From: Paracoccaceae bacterium
GTDB taxonomy: Bacteria > Pseudomonadota > Alphaproteobacteria > Rhodobacterales > Rhodobacteraceae
Assembly (NCBI GenBank): GCA_020628545.1
Contig: JAHDEX010000007.1
Location: 3,460-67,459 of the forward strand
DNA: 64,000 bases
Direction: 5' to 3'
Shown: piece by piece, positions 26,769 through 35,473 of the stretch
Layout: each line of letters begins with the position of its first letter
How positions within the stretch are numbered: position 1 is the first letter of the stretch
Position numbers and translations under genes: made by a program
The notes under the pieces: generated by a model
Told to the model about the DNA's origin: nothing
Databases searched by the model: none
What the model saw: the letters and a program-made list of their open reading frames with translations, nothing else

Positions 26769-27164
26769 TCATTCGTCGATGTCGTCCACATCCGCCTGAC
26801 CTGAGATGCGCCGCCGCACAATCGACCACGACAATCCAATTGCCAGCACAATCGACAGAACAACCAGCCCCAGCCACGTATTGAACGACGGGTCCGACAG
26901 ATCGAGCCATCCGAAATCAAAGGCGACCCAGACCAAGGTTGCCGCCACCGCAAGGATCAGGATCATCCCGAATATCCCGATAGAGCGGACCGTGGCGCGA
27001 AGGTAAATGATGTAGCCGATCAATAGAACCAAACCGCCCAGCACCTTTAGCGGCAACTGCTCTTCCCAGCCGGTCATCACCCAGCGGGTGTAGTTGTAAT
27101 CGGTCGGATTATACGTCGCCGCCAGCAATACCAGCGCGCAGACCCAGCGGATCAGAAAGCCCAT
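26769..27164 (-). CDS. Small integral membrane protein (DUF6524-like)
   Basis: A 131-residue protein with four hydrophobic helices (about 4-20, 40-55, 64-84, 98-116) and an acidic C-terminus, SGQADVDDIDE. The start MGFLIRWVCALVLLAATYNP with the NPTDYNYTRW loop resembles a family I know from Rhodobacteraceae as DUF6524; this name is from memory. The ATG at 27164 has a GAGGGGCAGG ribosome site, which excludes the longer frame to 27467. It lies upstream of secG in the same direction, 96 bases away. Function unknown. Confidence 0.75.
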   Translation of the reverse strand: MGFLIRWVCALVLLAATYNPTDYNYTRWVMTGWEEQLPLKVLGGLVLLIGYIIYLRATVRSIGIFGMILILAVAATLVWVAFDFGWLDLSDPSFNTWLGLVVLSIVLAIGLSWSIVRRRISGQADVDDIDE

Positions 27165-27378
27165 CCTGCCCCTCATATCGTGTTTTGCCGCATCATCCGC
27201 TTTCGCGTGCGGATGTCCAGCGCCGGAATGGCCTGACGGCCATGTGGGTTTTGCACCCACACCCGCAGAGTTGTTTCGGCCAGATGAAGACAGGGTGCGC
27301 TCTGGCGCAGTTTCCGGTTTCCCCTGCCGGGGTGCCTCTGTATAGCGGTGCGGGGATTCCAGATAGGGACAGATCAGC

Positions 27379-28674
27379 ATGGCAAACGTAGTGGTCGTGG
27401 GCGCGCAGTGGGGCGACGAAGGCAAAGGCAAGATCGTTGACTGGTTGTCAGAACGCGCCGATGTCATCGCCCGCTTTCAGGGCGGGCATAACGCGGGCCA
27501 CACGCTGGTCATTGATGGCAAGGTCTACAAGCTGAACGCGCTGCCATCAGGTGTCGTGCGTGGCGGCAAACTCTCGGTCATTGGCAATGGTGTCGTGCTC
27601 GATCCCTGGCATCTGGTGAAAGAGATTGCCGCGATCCGCGAACAGGGGGTGACCATCACGCCCGAGACGCTGATGATCGCTGAAAACACCCCGCTGATCC
27701 TGCCCATTCACGGTGAATTGGACCGGGCGCGGGAAGAGGCTGCATCCAAAGGCACCAAGATCGGGACCACCGGTCGCGGCATCGGGCCCGCATATGAGGA
27801 CAAGGTGGGGCGCCGGTCCGTCCGCGTGGCCGACCTTGCTGATGAAGCCACATTAGAGGCCCGCGTGGACCGCGCGCTGCAGCACCATGACCCGCTGCGC
27901 AAAGGTCTCGGGATTGAACCGATCGACCGTGATGCGCTGCTGGCCCAACTCAAAGAGATCGCGACAGAGATCCTGCCTTACGCGGCCCCCGTCTGGAAAG
28001 TGCTGAACGAGCGCCGCAAGAAAGGCGAACGGATCCTCTTCGAAGGCGCGCAAGGTGCGCTGCTCGATATCGACTTCGGTACGTACCCTTTCGTGACGTC
28101 ATCAAATGTCATCGCGGGACAAGCCGCCACCGGTGTTGGTGTTGGCCCCGGGTCCATCGACTATGTCCTTGGTATCGTGAAAGCCTACACCACCCGCGTG
28201 GGTGAGGGGCCTTTCCCGACGGAACTCGACGACGCAGACGGCAACCGCCTTGGCACCCGGGGGCACGAGTTTGGCACCGTTACCGGCCGCAAACGCCGCT
28301 GCGGCTGGTTTGATGCAGCCCTTGTGCGCCAGACCTGCGCGACCTCAGGTGTGACCGGCATCGCGCTGACAAAACTCGACGTGCTGGACGGTTTTGAGAC
28401 GTTGAAAATTTGCACCGGCTACGAACTCGACGGCGCGACGCTCGACTACCTGCCCACCGCCGCCGACCAGCAGGCCCGCTGCACGCCCGTCTATGAGGAA
28501 ATGCCGGGCTGGTCAGCCTCCACCGAAGGCGCACGTTCCTGGGCCGACTTGCCTGCAGAAGCGATCAAATATGTCCGCCGCGTGGAAGAGTTGATCGGCT
28601 GCCCTGTTGCGCTACTCTCCACCTCACCGGAGCGGGACGATACCATCCTCGTGACGGATCCGTTCGCAGACTAA
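27379..28674 (+). CDS. purA: Adenylosuccinate synthase
   Basis: A 431-residue enzyme joining IMP and aspartate with GTP on the way to AMP. It has the GTP-binding [20 protein letters not shown] at the start, [16 protein letters not shown], the IMP-binding [18 protein letters not shown] near residue 133, and the late [15 protein letters not shown]. Length is normal. A small DUF2842 gene follows nine bases later, probably in the same transcript. The 214 bases upstream form the divergent promoter region shared with the DUF6524-like gene. Confidence 0.98.
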   Translation: MANVVVVGAQWGDEGKGKIVDWLSERADVIARFQGGHNAGHTLVIDGKVYKLNALPSGVVRGGKLSVIGNGVVLDPWHLVKEIAAIREQGVTITPETLMIAENTPLILPIHGELDRAREEAASKGTKIGTTGRGIGPAYEDKVGRRSVRVADLADEATLEARVDRALQHHDPLRKGLGIEPIDRDALLAQLKEIATEILPYAAPVWKVLNERRKKGERILFEGAQGALLDIDFGTYPFVTSSNVIAGQAATGVGVGPGSIDYVLGIVKAYTTRVGEGPFPTELDDADGNRLGTRGHEFGTVTGRKRRCGWFDAALVRQTCATSGVTGIALTKLDVLDGFETLKICTGYELDGATLDYLPTAADQQARCTPVYEEMPGWSASTEGARSWADLPAEAIKYVRRVEELIGCPVALLSTSPERDDTILVTDPFAD

Positions 28675-28683
28675 GAGGGGCCG

Positions 28684-28914
28684 ATGGCGCTCAGCTACAA
28701 AGCACGCAAACGCTGGTCGCTCGCCATTCTGGTGCTGGGCGTCCCGCTTTATATCGTGGTCTGCGTCAGCGTGATGAACTGGCTTTATCCTGACCCGCTG
28801 AACCGGCCATCAATCTTTGCCGAACTTGGCATCTACCTTGCGTTGGGCGTGATCTGGGCGCTCCCCTTGAAGTCGATCTTCAAAGGCATCGGTCAGGCAG
28901 ACCCGGACGCCTAA
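28684..28914 (+). CDS. DUF2842 small membrane protein
   Basis: A 76-residue protein with two helices (residues 12-33 and 44-64) separated by YPDPLNRPS. The opening MALSYKARKRWSLAILVLGV and the closing ALPLKSIFKGIGQADPDA match DUF2842, a family that follows purA in many Alphaproteobacteria. An AGAGGGG ribosome site precedes it. Function unknown; topology suggests both ends in the cytoplasm. Its stop overlaps the stop of the convergent gene by four bases. Confidence 0.88.
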   Translation: MALSYKARKRWSLAILVLGVPLYIVVCVSVMNWLYPDPLNRPSIFAELGIYLALGVIWALPLKSIFKGIGQADPDA

Positions 28915-30344
28915 GGTGTGCCGCACGCCGTGAACGTGGCGCTTGCCTCAAACTGATGCGTGTCGTCGCGCCCGTCAACGTAGCTGCCACGGACAACACC
29001 ATACGCGATCAACGCATCGCCACTTTCGCCCAAAACATAACCGCGCAGGTAAGGGATCTCGGCGCTCATTGTCACCCAGTCGTTGCGGTCCTGTCCGACA
29101 AGCTTGCGGTTCTGCGCATCAAACTGACCGGAGCCAATGACGCTACCCGCATCATCCACGGTGAATGTCACGCCACCACCGGCCTCACCCACCCAGAACC
29201 CATTGCCATTGGTGATGTCCAAGCTGCCCGCTGCACCTGACCCGGACAGGACACCGCGCAAGTCGGCCCCCGCCGGCAGGCGCGAGGTTTCGGTTGTGGC
29301 GGGCGCGATACGCCGAACGGAAAAGTCGCGGATCGACAGCAACGTTTCTTCGGTCTCAAACAGTGCCGTGCCACCGGCACCGTCCGGCACCGTGATACCG
29401 CGTGCGAACAGGAAAAGCGTCTCTGGATTGCGCGACAAGGTGCCGTCCGGGATGACGTAGTTCACCGTTTGCGCATCCAGCATTCCGCCGCAGCGCAGAT
29501 CATCCGCCAGCTCAATGCGCACCCGGCTCACGCGCGTGTCGCCACTCTCGACCACCTCAAACGTGCCATCCTCCGCCGCCGAGAAACCCGCGCGTGGTTC
29601 GGATGAATCGAGGGTGCCGGTCTCTGCATCGAAGCAAAAATCGCTCAACTCCGTCACGCCATTCAGCGTGTCGTAGTTCATCAACATCAGCCCGCGCACC
29701 CCGCCGCAGTCGGCAAGTCGGTAGTCAGCAAAGGGATCGCCATCCACCGGCGCCGTCAATGTGCCCACGCCGTCCGGAATAATCGGCGCCGGGCGTGTCG
29801 GCAAAGTCAGGTCCGCGGTATCAGACGGTTCGTCCGCGACTGGCGTTTCGCTGACCACGTCCGGTTCAGCCGGTTCCTCGGGGCGCGCTTCCGGCGCGGT
29901 TGCAAAGCTTGCCTCATCCACCTCACACGCCCCAATCGCACGGCCAGAGCCGCGCAGCGCAAAGGCTTGTTCAGGCACGTTGCGCGCGGCCACATTCACT
30001 CCGTTCTGAGACCGCATCAGGTCGCGGACCAAGCTAAAAACCGCCCCATTCTCAGCAGTATCCGCAACCAGCGTGTTATTCGCAAAGATACCCGCGACAC
30101 TCGTCCCATTGTCAAAGCTGAACGTGACCGGCCCGTTGATCGCGGCGTCGCCCACGGTCAGCGTTATCGCGTTCGGCACCGTCAGATCGCTGGTGCTGCA
30201 GTCAAAGCGGATCGCCGCGCCGTTATTCTCGACAGAGGCCTCGCGCACCCCGTTTGCATCCACTGCGGACCAGTCCTGCGCCACCGCTGCGGTGCCACTG
30301 ACCGCCAAAAGGGCTGTCGACCACCAAAAACCTTTCACCATCAT
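28911..30344 (-). CDS. Hypothetical secreted protein, 477 residues
   Basis: From the ATG at 30344 the protein has a signal peptide (MMVKGFWWSTALLAVSGTAA) cut near AVAQ. Residues of about 20-160 form a first ordered part, followed by a Pro/Glu/Asp linker (ARPEEPAEPDVVSETP) and a second part of about 290 residues rich in beta-strand patterns and in Gly, Asp and Thr. Cysteines appear in pairs, suggesting disulfides in the periplasm. I do not recognise a family. Starts at 30356 (ATG) or 30362 (TTG) are possible. It follows the acidic giant gene in direction, with a terminator between. Confidence 0.7.
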   Translation of the reverse strand: MMVKGFWWSTALLAVSGTAAVAQDWSAVDANGVREASVENNGAAIRFDCSTSDLTVPNAITLTVGDAAINGPVTFSFDNGTSVAGIFANNTLVADTAENGAVFSLVRDLMRSQNGVNVAARNVPEQAFALRGSGRAIGACEVDEASFATAPEARPEEPAEPDVVSETPVADEPSDTADLTLPTRPAPIIPDGVGTLTAPVDGDPFADYRLADCGGVRGLMLMNYDTLNGVTELSDFCFDAETGTLDSSEPRAGFSAAEDGTFEVVESGDTRVSRVRIELADDLRCGGMLDAQTVNYVIPDGTLSRNPETLFLFARGITVPDGAGGTALFETEETLLSIRDFSVRRIAPATTETSRLPAGADLRGVLSGSGAAGSLDITNGNGFWVGEAGGGVTFTVDDAGSVIGSGQFDAQNRKLVGQDRNDWVTMSAEIPYLRGYVLGESGDALIAYGVVRGSYVDGRDDTHQFEASATFTACGTP

Positions 30345-30470
30345 CACGTGACTCATCCTCAAAACAATGCAGGCAAATTAACAGTTTGACGGGCAGTGTC
30401 ACGCCGCGAAATCGACCGATCGCGCGCCGCTTGATGGCCAGCAGCGCCAGTCCCACGCCGCCAAACGAAA

Positions 30471-30497
30471 AACGGACGCGAATGCCTCGCGTCCGTT
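30471..30497 (-). terminator. Rho-independent terminator after the acidic 1008-residue gene
   Basis: A perfect 11-bp AACGGACGCGA/TCGCGTCCGTT stem with a five-base loop, followed on the minus strand by TTTCGTTT after the stem's own T end. It lies 26 bases beyond the stop codon. Confidence 0.85.
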
Positions 30498-30522
30498 CAA
30501 GAAAGCAATCAAAGCGAAGGGC

Positions 30523-33500
30523 TTACGCCGACCGCGCATCCGGACGGAACCGTGTCTGCTCGGACACCTGGAAACGCCCGTTGCGCACCTTGCTAATCCG
30601 GCCCTGACGCAGCAGCGTCCCGAAAGACCGCAGCCCATCTTCGCGGCTGAACTCTTCGGTGGTCGTCATCTGCACTTTCTTCATGATCTGCGGGCGGGAG
30701 AAATCCTCAACCCCTTCCACGAAGGATGTGTAAGCCGCGGCCGCTTCCAGCAGGTCCGGCAATTCTGTCGCGCCCATCGACGCTGCGAACTGCGCAAAAC
30801 CGCCATAGTCGTTGTCCGACTTGCTAGCAGCCGCAGCCTTTTCCGCCGCGTCCTCATCGACCCGCTGCGATGCCACCAGCTTCAATGGTGCGGCGCGCGG
30901 GCGATCATCCTCGGCATCGGCTTCGATGATCTGGCTTGGGCGCACAACTTCGTTCAGGTCGTTGCGGAATTCGTTCTCCGCAGCGGCGCGCTTGTCTGAC
31001 TCGTCGCCCAGCTGGCGTGCAGCTTCAGTTGCGGCAACTGCCGCCTTGAGCTGCGCAATCGCATTGCGACGACGGCTGCCTGCAGGCTCATTCAGGGCCT
31101 CGTCAGCCTGTGTGATCATCCGTGTGACGGCATAATCCGCATCCGGCAGACGGCGACGGCTGCGCGGCGAAGACTGCACGGTTTCCGGCATCTTCGGCTG
31201 CTCTGTTGCCTCCGCTTCAGCGGCCTCTGCAGGCTCATCCGCGGCCACTTCCGCATCGTCTTCCATCACGGACACGTCAGACGTATCGTCTTCGGCCTCT
31301 GTGGGAACTTCGATCTCGGCAACCTCTGGCTCCGCGTCCTCAAGGACGACAACTTCTTCCGCAACTGACGCGAGTTCGCGCTGCAGATCATCCTCATCCT
31401 CGTCTGACAGGCTACCGGTTGGCATCGCAGCCGCAATGGCTGCGCGAATGTCATCGTGGTCGGGGTTTTCAGACGTTTCTGCAACAGCAGGCACATCTGC
31501 CACGGGTGCGTCGTCTTCTGGCGCGATATCTGCCGCGACCGCATCCTCGGCAATGTCGGATGCCTCAGCGTCGGCCTCGTCGGCACCTGTATCAGCATCA
31601 GCTTCCGCGACCGTGTCTTCAGCCTCATCCGCTTCGGTCAATACAAGCGGTTCGGCCTCTGAAGCCTCCTCAGCTTCCGTCTCGCCGTCTTCCGCCTTCA
31701 GCGCGATATCAAGACCTTCCAGTCCAGCGGCGTTTTCATCAGCCAGCAAGATCTCGGCAGGGCCATCCTTGCGAATGCGCACGATACGTGCAGGGCCAGC
31801 GGCAGACGCCACTGTTGGCACAACCGGCGGATCAATGTCACTGAGGTCGGATGACAGATCAGACGCATCGTCGTCTTCCGTCAGATCTTCAATGTCCGCA
31901 GGCTCGTCCGCTGCGTCTTCAGCGACATCCTCTGCATCAGGCGCAAAGAAGTTGTCGGGCGTGTCGGTGTCTTCGGCCTCTGGCAGTTCATCGGCAGATG
32001 CGAGGGCCGCTTTTGCCCAGTCTGCATCTTCCGCAGCCAGCTTACGGGCTTCTTCAGCCGCAGCGGTGTCAGCCTCATCGCCGTCCATCATCGCTTCAAC
32101 AGCGGCAATCGCGTTTGAAGCAACGTCGTCTTTTGCGGCCTCAACTGCCTCGGCGTCGTCTTGGGCTTCAGCCTCGTCTTCGGCGCTGTCAGCGTCGTCC
32201 GTGATCAGCTCATCTTCCGCCGTCTCGCCAGCGTAGCTATGCGCCGCCGCGATCATGTCGGACATTGAGCTGCCGTCGTCGTCTGTCGCGACGTCGTCTT
32301 CCGCAACCGCATCATCCGCGTCTGCCGCGAGTTCCTCTGTCGCCTCGTTCGCGTCAGCTGCGAGTTCCTCGGTCGCCTCATCTGCTTCAGCCGCGACCTC
32401 GTCGGTCATCTCATCGGCCGCGACTTCGTCGGTCGCATCGTCAGCGTCGGCGACGATCTCTTCATCAGCGTCGTCTGCGGTGACTTCCGCGCCATCAGCG
32501 GCGTCTGCAACCATCTCGTCGGACGCGTCATCTTCCTCGGCAACGACGTCTTCTGCTGCAGCATCCTCGGCCTCTGACGCTTCGTCAGACACAACGTCGG
32601 CTTCGTCAGCGCCCAGCACGTCCTCGTCAAGTTCCGCGTCGCTCGTCTCAGCCGCGTCGTCCTCAGACTGTGCCGCCAAGTCTTCGGCATCTGCTGTGTC
32701 GTCCTCAGAGGTTTCCTCTTCCGCGTCGACTGCGTCAGACGCAGCGGCCTCATCATCCGCGATCTCACCTTCCGCCTCAGCGTCATCTGCTGCGTCTTCT
32801 GCAACATCCGCTTCCGGCGCGTCGGCTGCGCTTTCTTCGTCAGCCAAATCAGCGTCGCTGGCGTCGGCAGTAACGCTTTCTTCGTCTTCGACCGGCTCTC
32901 CCGCCGTGTCAGCAACATTCGGGAAGTCAGTCGACGGTGCCGCTTCGATGTCTTCCATCTCCGCATCGGGCTCGCCCACGACCGCACGGATGCGCTTTAA
33001 CTTTGCAGCAATATCGCTCGACCCCAGCGCAACCCCGGCAGCAGGTGCAGCTGGCGCGTCTTCTGTTGGCATGGCCATGAAAGCGGAAGCAGCGAGCGGA
33101 TCAACCTCAGGGGCGTCCATCTGCGGTGGCATCGCAACCGCGGCTTCGGCCTCCTCTTCAAATTCTTCTGATGCCACAGCGGCAGCTGGGGCGGCATCTT
33201 CGGATGGCGCGTCGCCAGCAGGCTCAGGTTCAGCGCCGGCCTCCGCCGGCGCGGCCTCGGACGCGGCATCAATGGCAGCCAGTGCAGCGGCAGGCGCGGT
33301 GGCGCGCAGGTGAACCCCACGTTCATCCATCTGGGCTTCCACGCGGCGCGAAATCTCCCGCTCGGCAATTCGTGCCAGCATCTCGGCATCGGGGGTCGGT
33401 GGTTCCGCACCGAAGTAGCGATCTTCCTGGGCCAGGTCGCGGAAATATTCCGCGATGGCTTTCATCGATCCAAAGGAGTCGTCAAATCCTTCAAGGGTGC

Positions 33501-33549
33501 ACGAAAAAGTGCCGTAGGAGACAGTAAGAATCTTGCTCGACCCAACCAT
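30523..33549 (-). CDS. Giant acidic Ala/Asp/Glu-rich protein with ordered N- and C-terminal domains
   Basis: A 1008-residue protein. Residues 1-90 look folded (SKILTVSYGTFSCTLEGFDD, then MKAIAEYFRDLAQEDRYFGA, a PTPDAEMLARIAEREI helix). Residues 90-790 are low-complexity Ala/Asp/Glu with short near-repeats such as ADEATEELAADANEATEELA at 389-408, broken by small islands near 180-192, 428-440 and 586-618. Residues 793-1008 are ordered again and basic in places: SPRSRRRLPDADYAVTRMIT, then SREDGLRSFGTLLRQGRISK with VRNGRFQV, which has the look of a winged helix. There is no signal peptide or membrane segment. I recall similar ends in uncharacterised Rhodobacteraceae proteins. Function unknown; a cytoplasmic nucleic-acid or nucleoid protein is a guess. 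Confidence 0.85.
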   Translation of the reverse strand: MVGSSKILTVSYGTFSCTLEGFDDSFGSMKAIAEYFRDLAQEDRYFGAEPPTPDAEMLARIAEREISRRVEAQMDERGVHLRATAPAAALAAIDAASEAAPAEAGAEPEPAGDAPSEDAAPAAAVASEEFEEEAEAAVAMPPQMDAPEVDPLAASAFMAMPTEDAPAAPAAGVALGSSDIAAKLKRIRAVVGEPDAEMEDIEAAPSTDFPNVADTAGEPVEDEESVTADASDADLADEESAADAPEADVAEDAADDAEAEGEIADDEAAASDAVDAEEETSEDDTADAEDLAAQSEDDAAETSDAELDEDVLGADEADVVSDEASEAEDAAAEDVVAEEDDASDEMVADAADGAEVTADDADEEIVADADDATDEVAADEMTDEVAAEADEATEELAADANEATEELAADADDAVAEDDVATDDDGSSMSDMIAAAHSYAGETAEDELITDDADSAEDEAEAQDDAEAVEAAKDDVASNAIAAVEAMMDGDEADTAAAEEARKLAAEDADWAKAALASADELPEAEDTDTPDNFFAPDAEDVAEDAADEPADIEDLTEDDDASDLSSDLSDIDPPVVPTVASAAGPARIVRIRKDGPAEILLADENAAGLEGLDIALKAEDGETEAEEASEAEPLVLTEADEAEDTVAEADADTGADEADAEASDIAEDAVAADIAPEDDAPVADVPAVAETSENPDHDDIRAAIAAAMPTGSLSDEDEDDLQRELASVAEEVVVLEDAEPEVAEIEVPTEAEDDTSDVSVMEDDAEVAADEPAEAAEAEATEQPKMPETVQSSPRSRRRLPDADYAVTRMITQADEALNEPAGSRRRNAIAQLKAAVAATEAARQLGDESDKRAAAENEFRNDLNEVVRPSQIIEADAEDDRPRAAPLKLVASQRVDEDAAEKAAAASKSDNDYGGFAQFAASMGATELPDLLEAAAAYTSFVEGVEDFSRPQIMKKVQMTTTEEFSREDGLRSFGTLLRQGRISKVRNGRFQVSEQTRFRPDARSA

Positions 33550-33688
33550 GAAAATGCTCGCTTTCTGCCGTTCGCTTTGACAGTCTGTTTACCACCAATT
33601 GGTTCTCAATCCGGCACAACTCCGCGGTATTTGCGGTATTATTTCAAGGCCGAAATAAGGCAGGTTTTCTGAATATGGCACAATCCCT

Positions 33689-34351
33689 ATGATAGCGCCG
33701 ATTGTTTCCTCGGACGGGCCGGTGGCCCTGGTCGGTGGAGCGCACGTTGCCCCTGAAATTCTTAACATCCTGCAAACACTGACCAATGTCTTTGTCGCAG
33801 CGGACGGTGGGGCGAATATTTTGCACGCTGCAGGCCTTCATCCTAGCAAGGTTATCGGGGATTTCGACTCGCTTTCTGACGCCGCTCGGCAGGATTTCGC
33901 GCCACAATTGGTCCACATTGCAGAGCAGGACACAACGGACCTCGAAAAGGTGGTTCAGCGGGTCTGCGCACCAGTATTGATCGGTGCCGGTTTCCTGGGC
34001 GGAAGGCTTGATCACACACTCGCTGCGCTGAACGTGATGGTGCGCCGGAGCGAGGCGCCTTTGATCCTTGTTGACGAAGTGGATTGCTGCTTGCGTTGTC
34101 CCGATGGTGGCGCGCGGTTTCAACTCCCTGAGGGCACGCCGCTTTCGGTGCTCCCCATGGGGGATGCAATCGCGACGTCGCGCGGGTTGCAGTGGGATAT
34201 GGATGAGTTGCAGCTGCGGCCTGCTGGCGTGGTCAGTTCGTCCAACAAAACCGCGCTGCCTGATGTGACGATCCAGGTTGCAGGCCCTGCGATTATCACA
34301 CTGCCGTCTCACCATCTGGCTGACGCGATAGCCGCTGTTCGCGCAGGATAA
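33689..34351 (+). CDS. Thiamine diphosphokinase
   Basis: A 220-residue enzyme converting thiamine to thiamine diphosphate with ATP. Family motifs are in order: VFVAADGGANILHAAGLHPS, KVIGDFDSLSD, AEQDTTDLEKVVQ and LIGAGFLGGRLDHTLAALNV, with a C-terminal SNKTALPDVTIQV that fits the thiamine-binding domain. It is divergent from the acidic giant gene, 139 bases apart. Its last 56 bases overlap the 3' end of the convergent DMT transporter gene. No TPP riboswitch was seen upstream, which suits a salvage or last-step enzyme. Confidence 0.92.
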   Translation: MIAPIVSSDGPVALVGGAHVAPEILNILQTLTNVFVAADGGANILHAAGLHPSKVIGDFDSLSDAARQDFAPQLVHIAEQDTTDLEKVVQRVCAPVLIGAGFLGGRLDHTLAALNVMVRRSEAPLILVDEVDCCLRCPDGGARFQLPEGTPLSVLPMGDAIATSRGLQWDMDELQLRPAGVVSSSNKTALPDVTIQVAGPAIITLPSHHLADAIAAVRAG

Positions 34352-35204
34352 TATAGAGCCCAGCGCCAATGGTGATGCAGATCCCAACGGCGGCGAGCCC
34401 GTTCGGCAGATCGCTGAAAATCAACCAGCCGAAGAGCGTGCCAATCGGAATCTCCAGGTATTGCATGGGGGCCAGTGTCGCAGCTGGCGCGTAACGCAGG
34501 CTCCAGGTCATCAAGAGGTGCGAGACGGTGCCAAGAACCCCAAAGACACCCAGCAGGACAAGCGGGGTTAGGTCAGGCCATGGCATCGCAATACCGGGTG
34601 CGTTTGGAAATAGAAGCAGGACCGGGATCAGGAGCAGGCTGCCTTGCCAGCCTGTGACAGCTTGCAAGTGGATCGCATCAATTTTCTTGGCGATCTGGCG
34701 GGTGACCATCATGAAGAAGGCGTAGATCACGGCAACGGCGACGGGGAAAAGCGCGGGCCAGCCGACTTCTGCGAAGTTGGGTTGAATGACCAGAAGCGTG
34801 CCGCAAAAGCCAACCACACAAGCCGCAATCCGGTGCGAACCAACGGTTTCGCCCATGAAAAAGTAGCCAAGCGCCAGCATCAGGAACGGCATCACATAGG
34901 CAATGGCCAACGCATCTGCGAGCGGCAGATAGGCGAGACCGGCAAACATAAAGCCGATCCCGAAGGTTTGCAGAATAGTGCGCAGCAGGACCGGCCAGAA
35001 GAGACCTTCCGGCAGACGCCACGACTGCCCTTGTATCGCAACCAGTGGCGTCAGAATGACCGCTTGAATAAGGAAACGCATCATCACCAGCACAAGAAGT
35101 GCGATGTCGGGGCCGATGTATTTGCCGACTGCATCGCTTAGCGGTGCGAGGATGCAGAAGCCCAGCATAAAGAGAATGCCGAGGAAGGGGCGATCTTGGG
35201 TCAT
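34296..35204 (-). CDS. DMT superfamily transporter (EamA family)
   Basis: A 302-residue inner membrane protein with ten hydrophobic helices in two EamA repeats; the first repeat opens MTQDRPFLGILFMLGFCILA and the second near PNFAEVGWPALFPVAVAVIY. APMQYLEIPIGTLFGWLIFS is the typical end of the second repeat. Substrates in this group are amino acids, amines or other metabolites and cannot be read. The ATG at 35204 is chosen as the family start. Its end overlaps the thiamine diphosphokinase gene by 56 bases tail-to-tail. Confidence 0.9.
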   Translation of the reverse strand: MTQDRPFLGILFMLGFCILAPLSDAVGKYIGPDIALLVLVMMRFLIQAVILTPLVAIQGQSWRLPEGLFWPVLLRTILQTFGIGFMFAGLAYLPLADALAIAYVMPFLMLALGYFFMGETVGSHRIAACVVGFCGTLLVIQPNFAEVGWPALFPVAVAVIYAFFMMVTRQIAKKIDAIHLQAVTGWQGSLLLIPVLLLFPNAPGIAMPWPDLTPLVLLGVFGVLGTVSHLLMTWSLRYAPAATLAPMQYLEIPIGTLFGWLIFSDLPNGLAAVGICITIGAGLYIILREQRLSRQPDGETAV

Positions 35205-35330
35205 AGCGCACCCTAGGGCGCAATGATCCGAAGTGCGAGGGGCCACGTTTGATCCAATTGAGCGCCCGTGCCGGGCGCAAGACATGTTTGGCTTGGTCAC
35301 GCTTGTGTTGCGCGTGCGGAGGGTGCGGGA

Positions 35331-35366
35331 CGCCTCCGGCGGGGAGGTATTTTTGGCAAGAAGAAG
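35331..35366 (+). repeat. Roseobacter-type intergenic repeat, copy B
   Basis: It reads CGCCTCCGGCGGGGAGGTAT then TTTTGGCAAGAAGAAG on the plus strand. The GC-rich half is a short imperfect hairpin, followed by the T-run and a purine-rich tail. It matches copy A (8638-8687, opposite strand) in layout. It lies in the 269-base gap between the divergently placed DMT gene start and the sdaA stop. Confidence 0.45.
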
Positions 35367-35473
35367 ACGATGGCTTTGCCCTTCGCTGAGGGGCTGTTTG
35401 GGGGTCAGCGGAAAAGTTCACAGCTGTGAACTAAGTGTTTGATTAATACTAAATTTGTTGAGAATTGCGCGCG

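Noticed and set aside
32255..33313. Long plus-strand Ser/Ala-rich open frame opposite the acidic giant gene (also 31301-32236)
   Set aside because: It is the mirror of Ala/Asp/Glu codons (GCN and GAN read as Ser and Ala on the other strand). No ribosome site, domain or codon pattern supports it.
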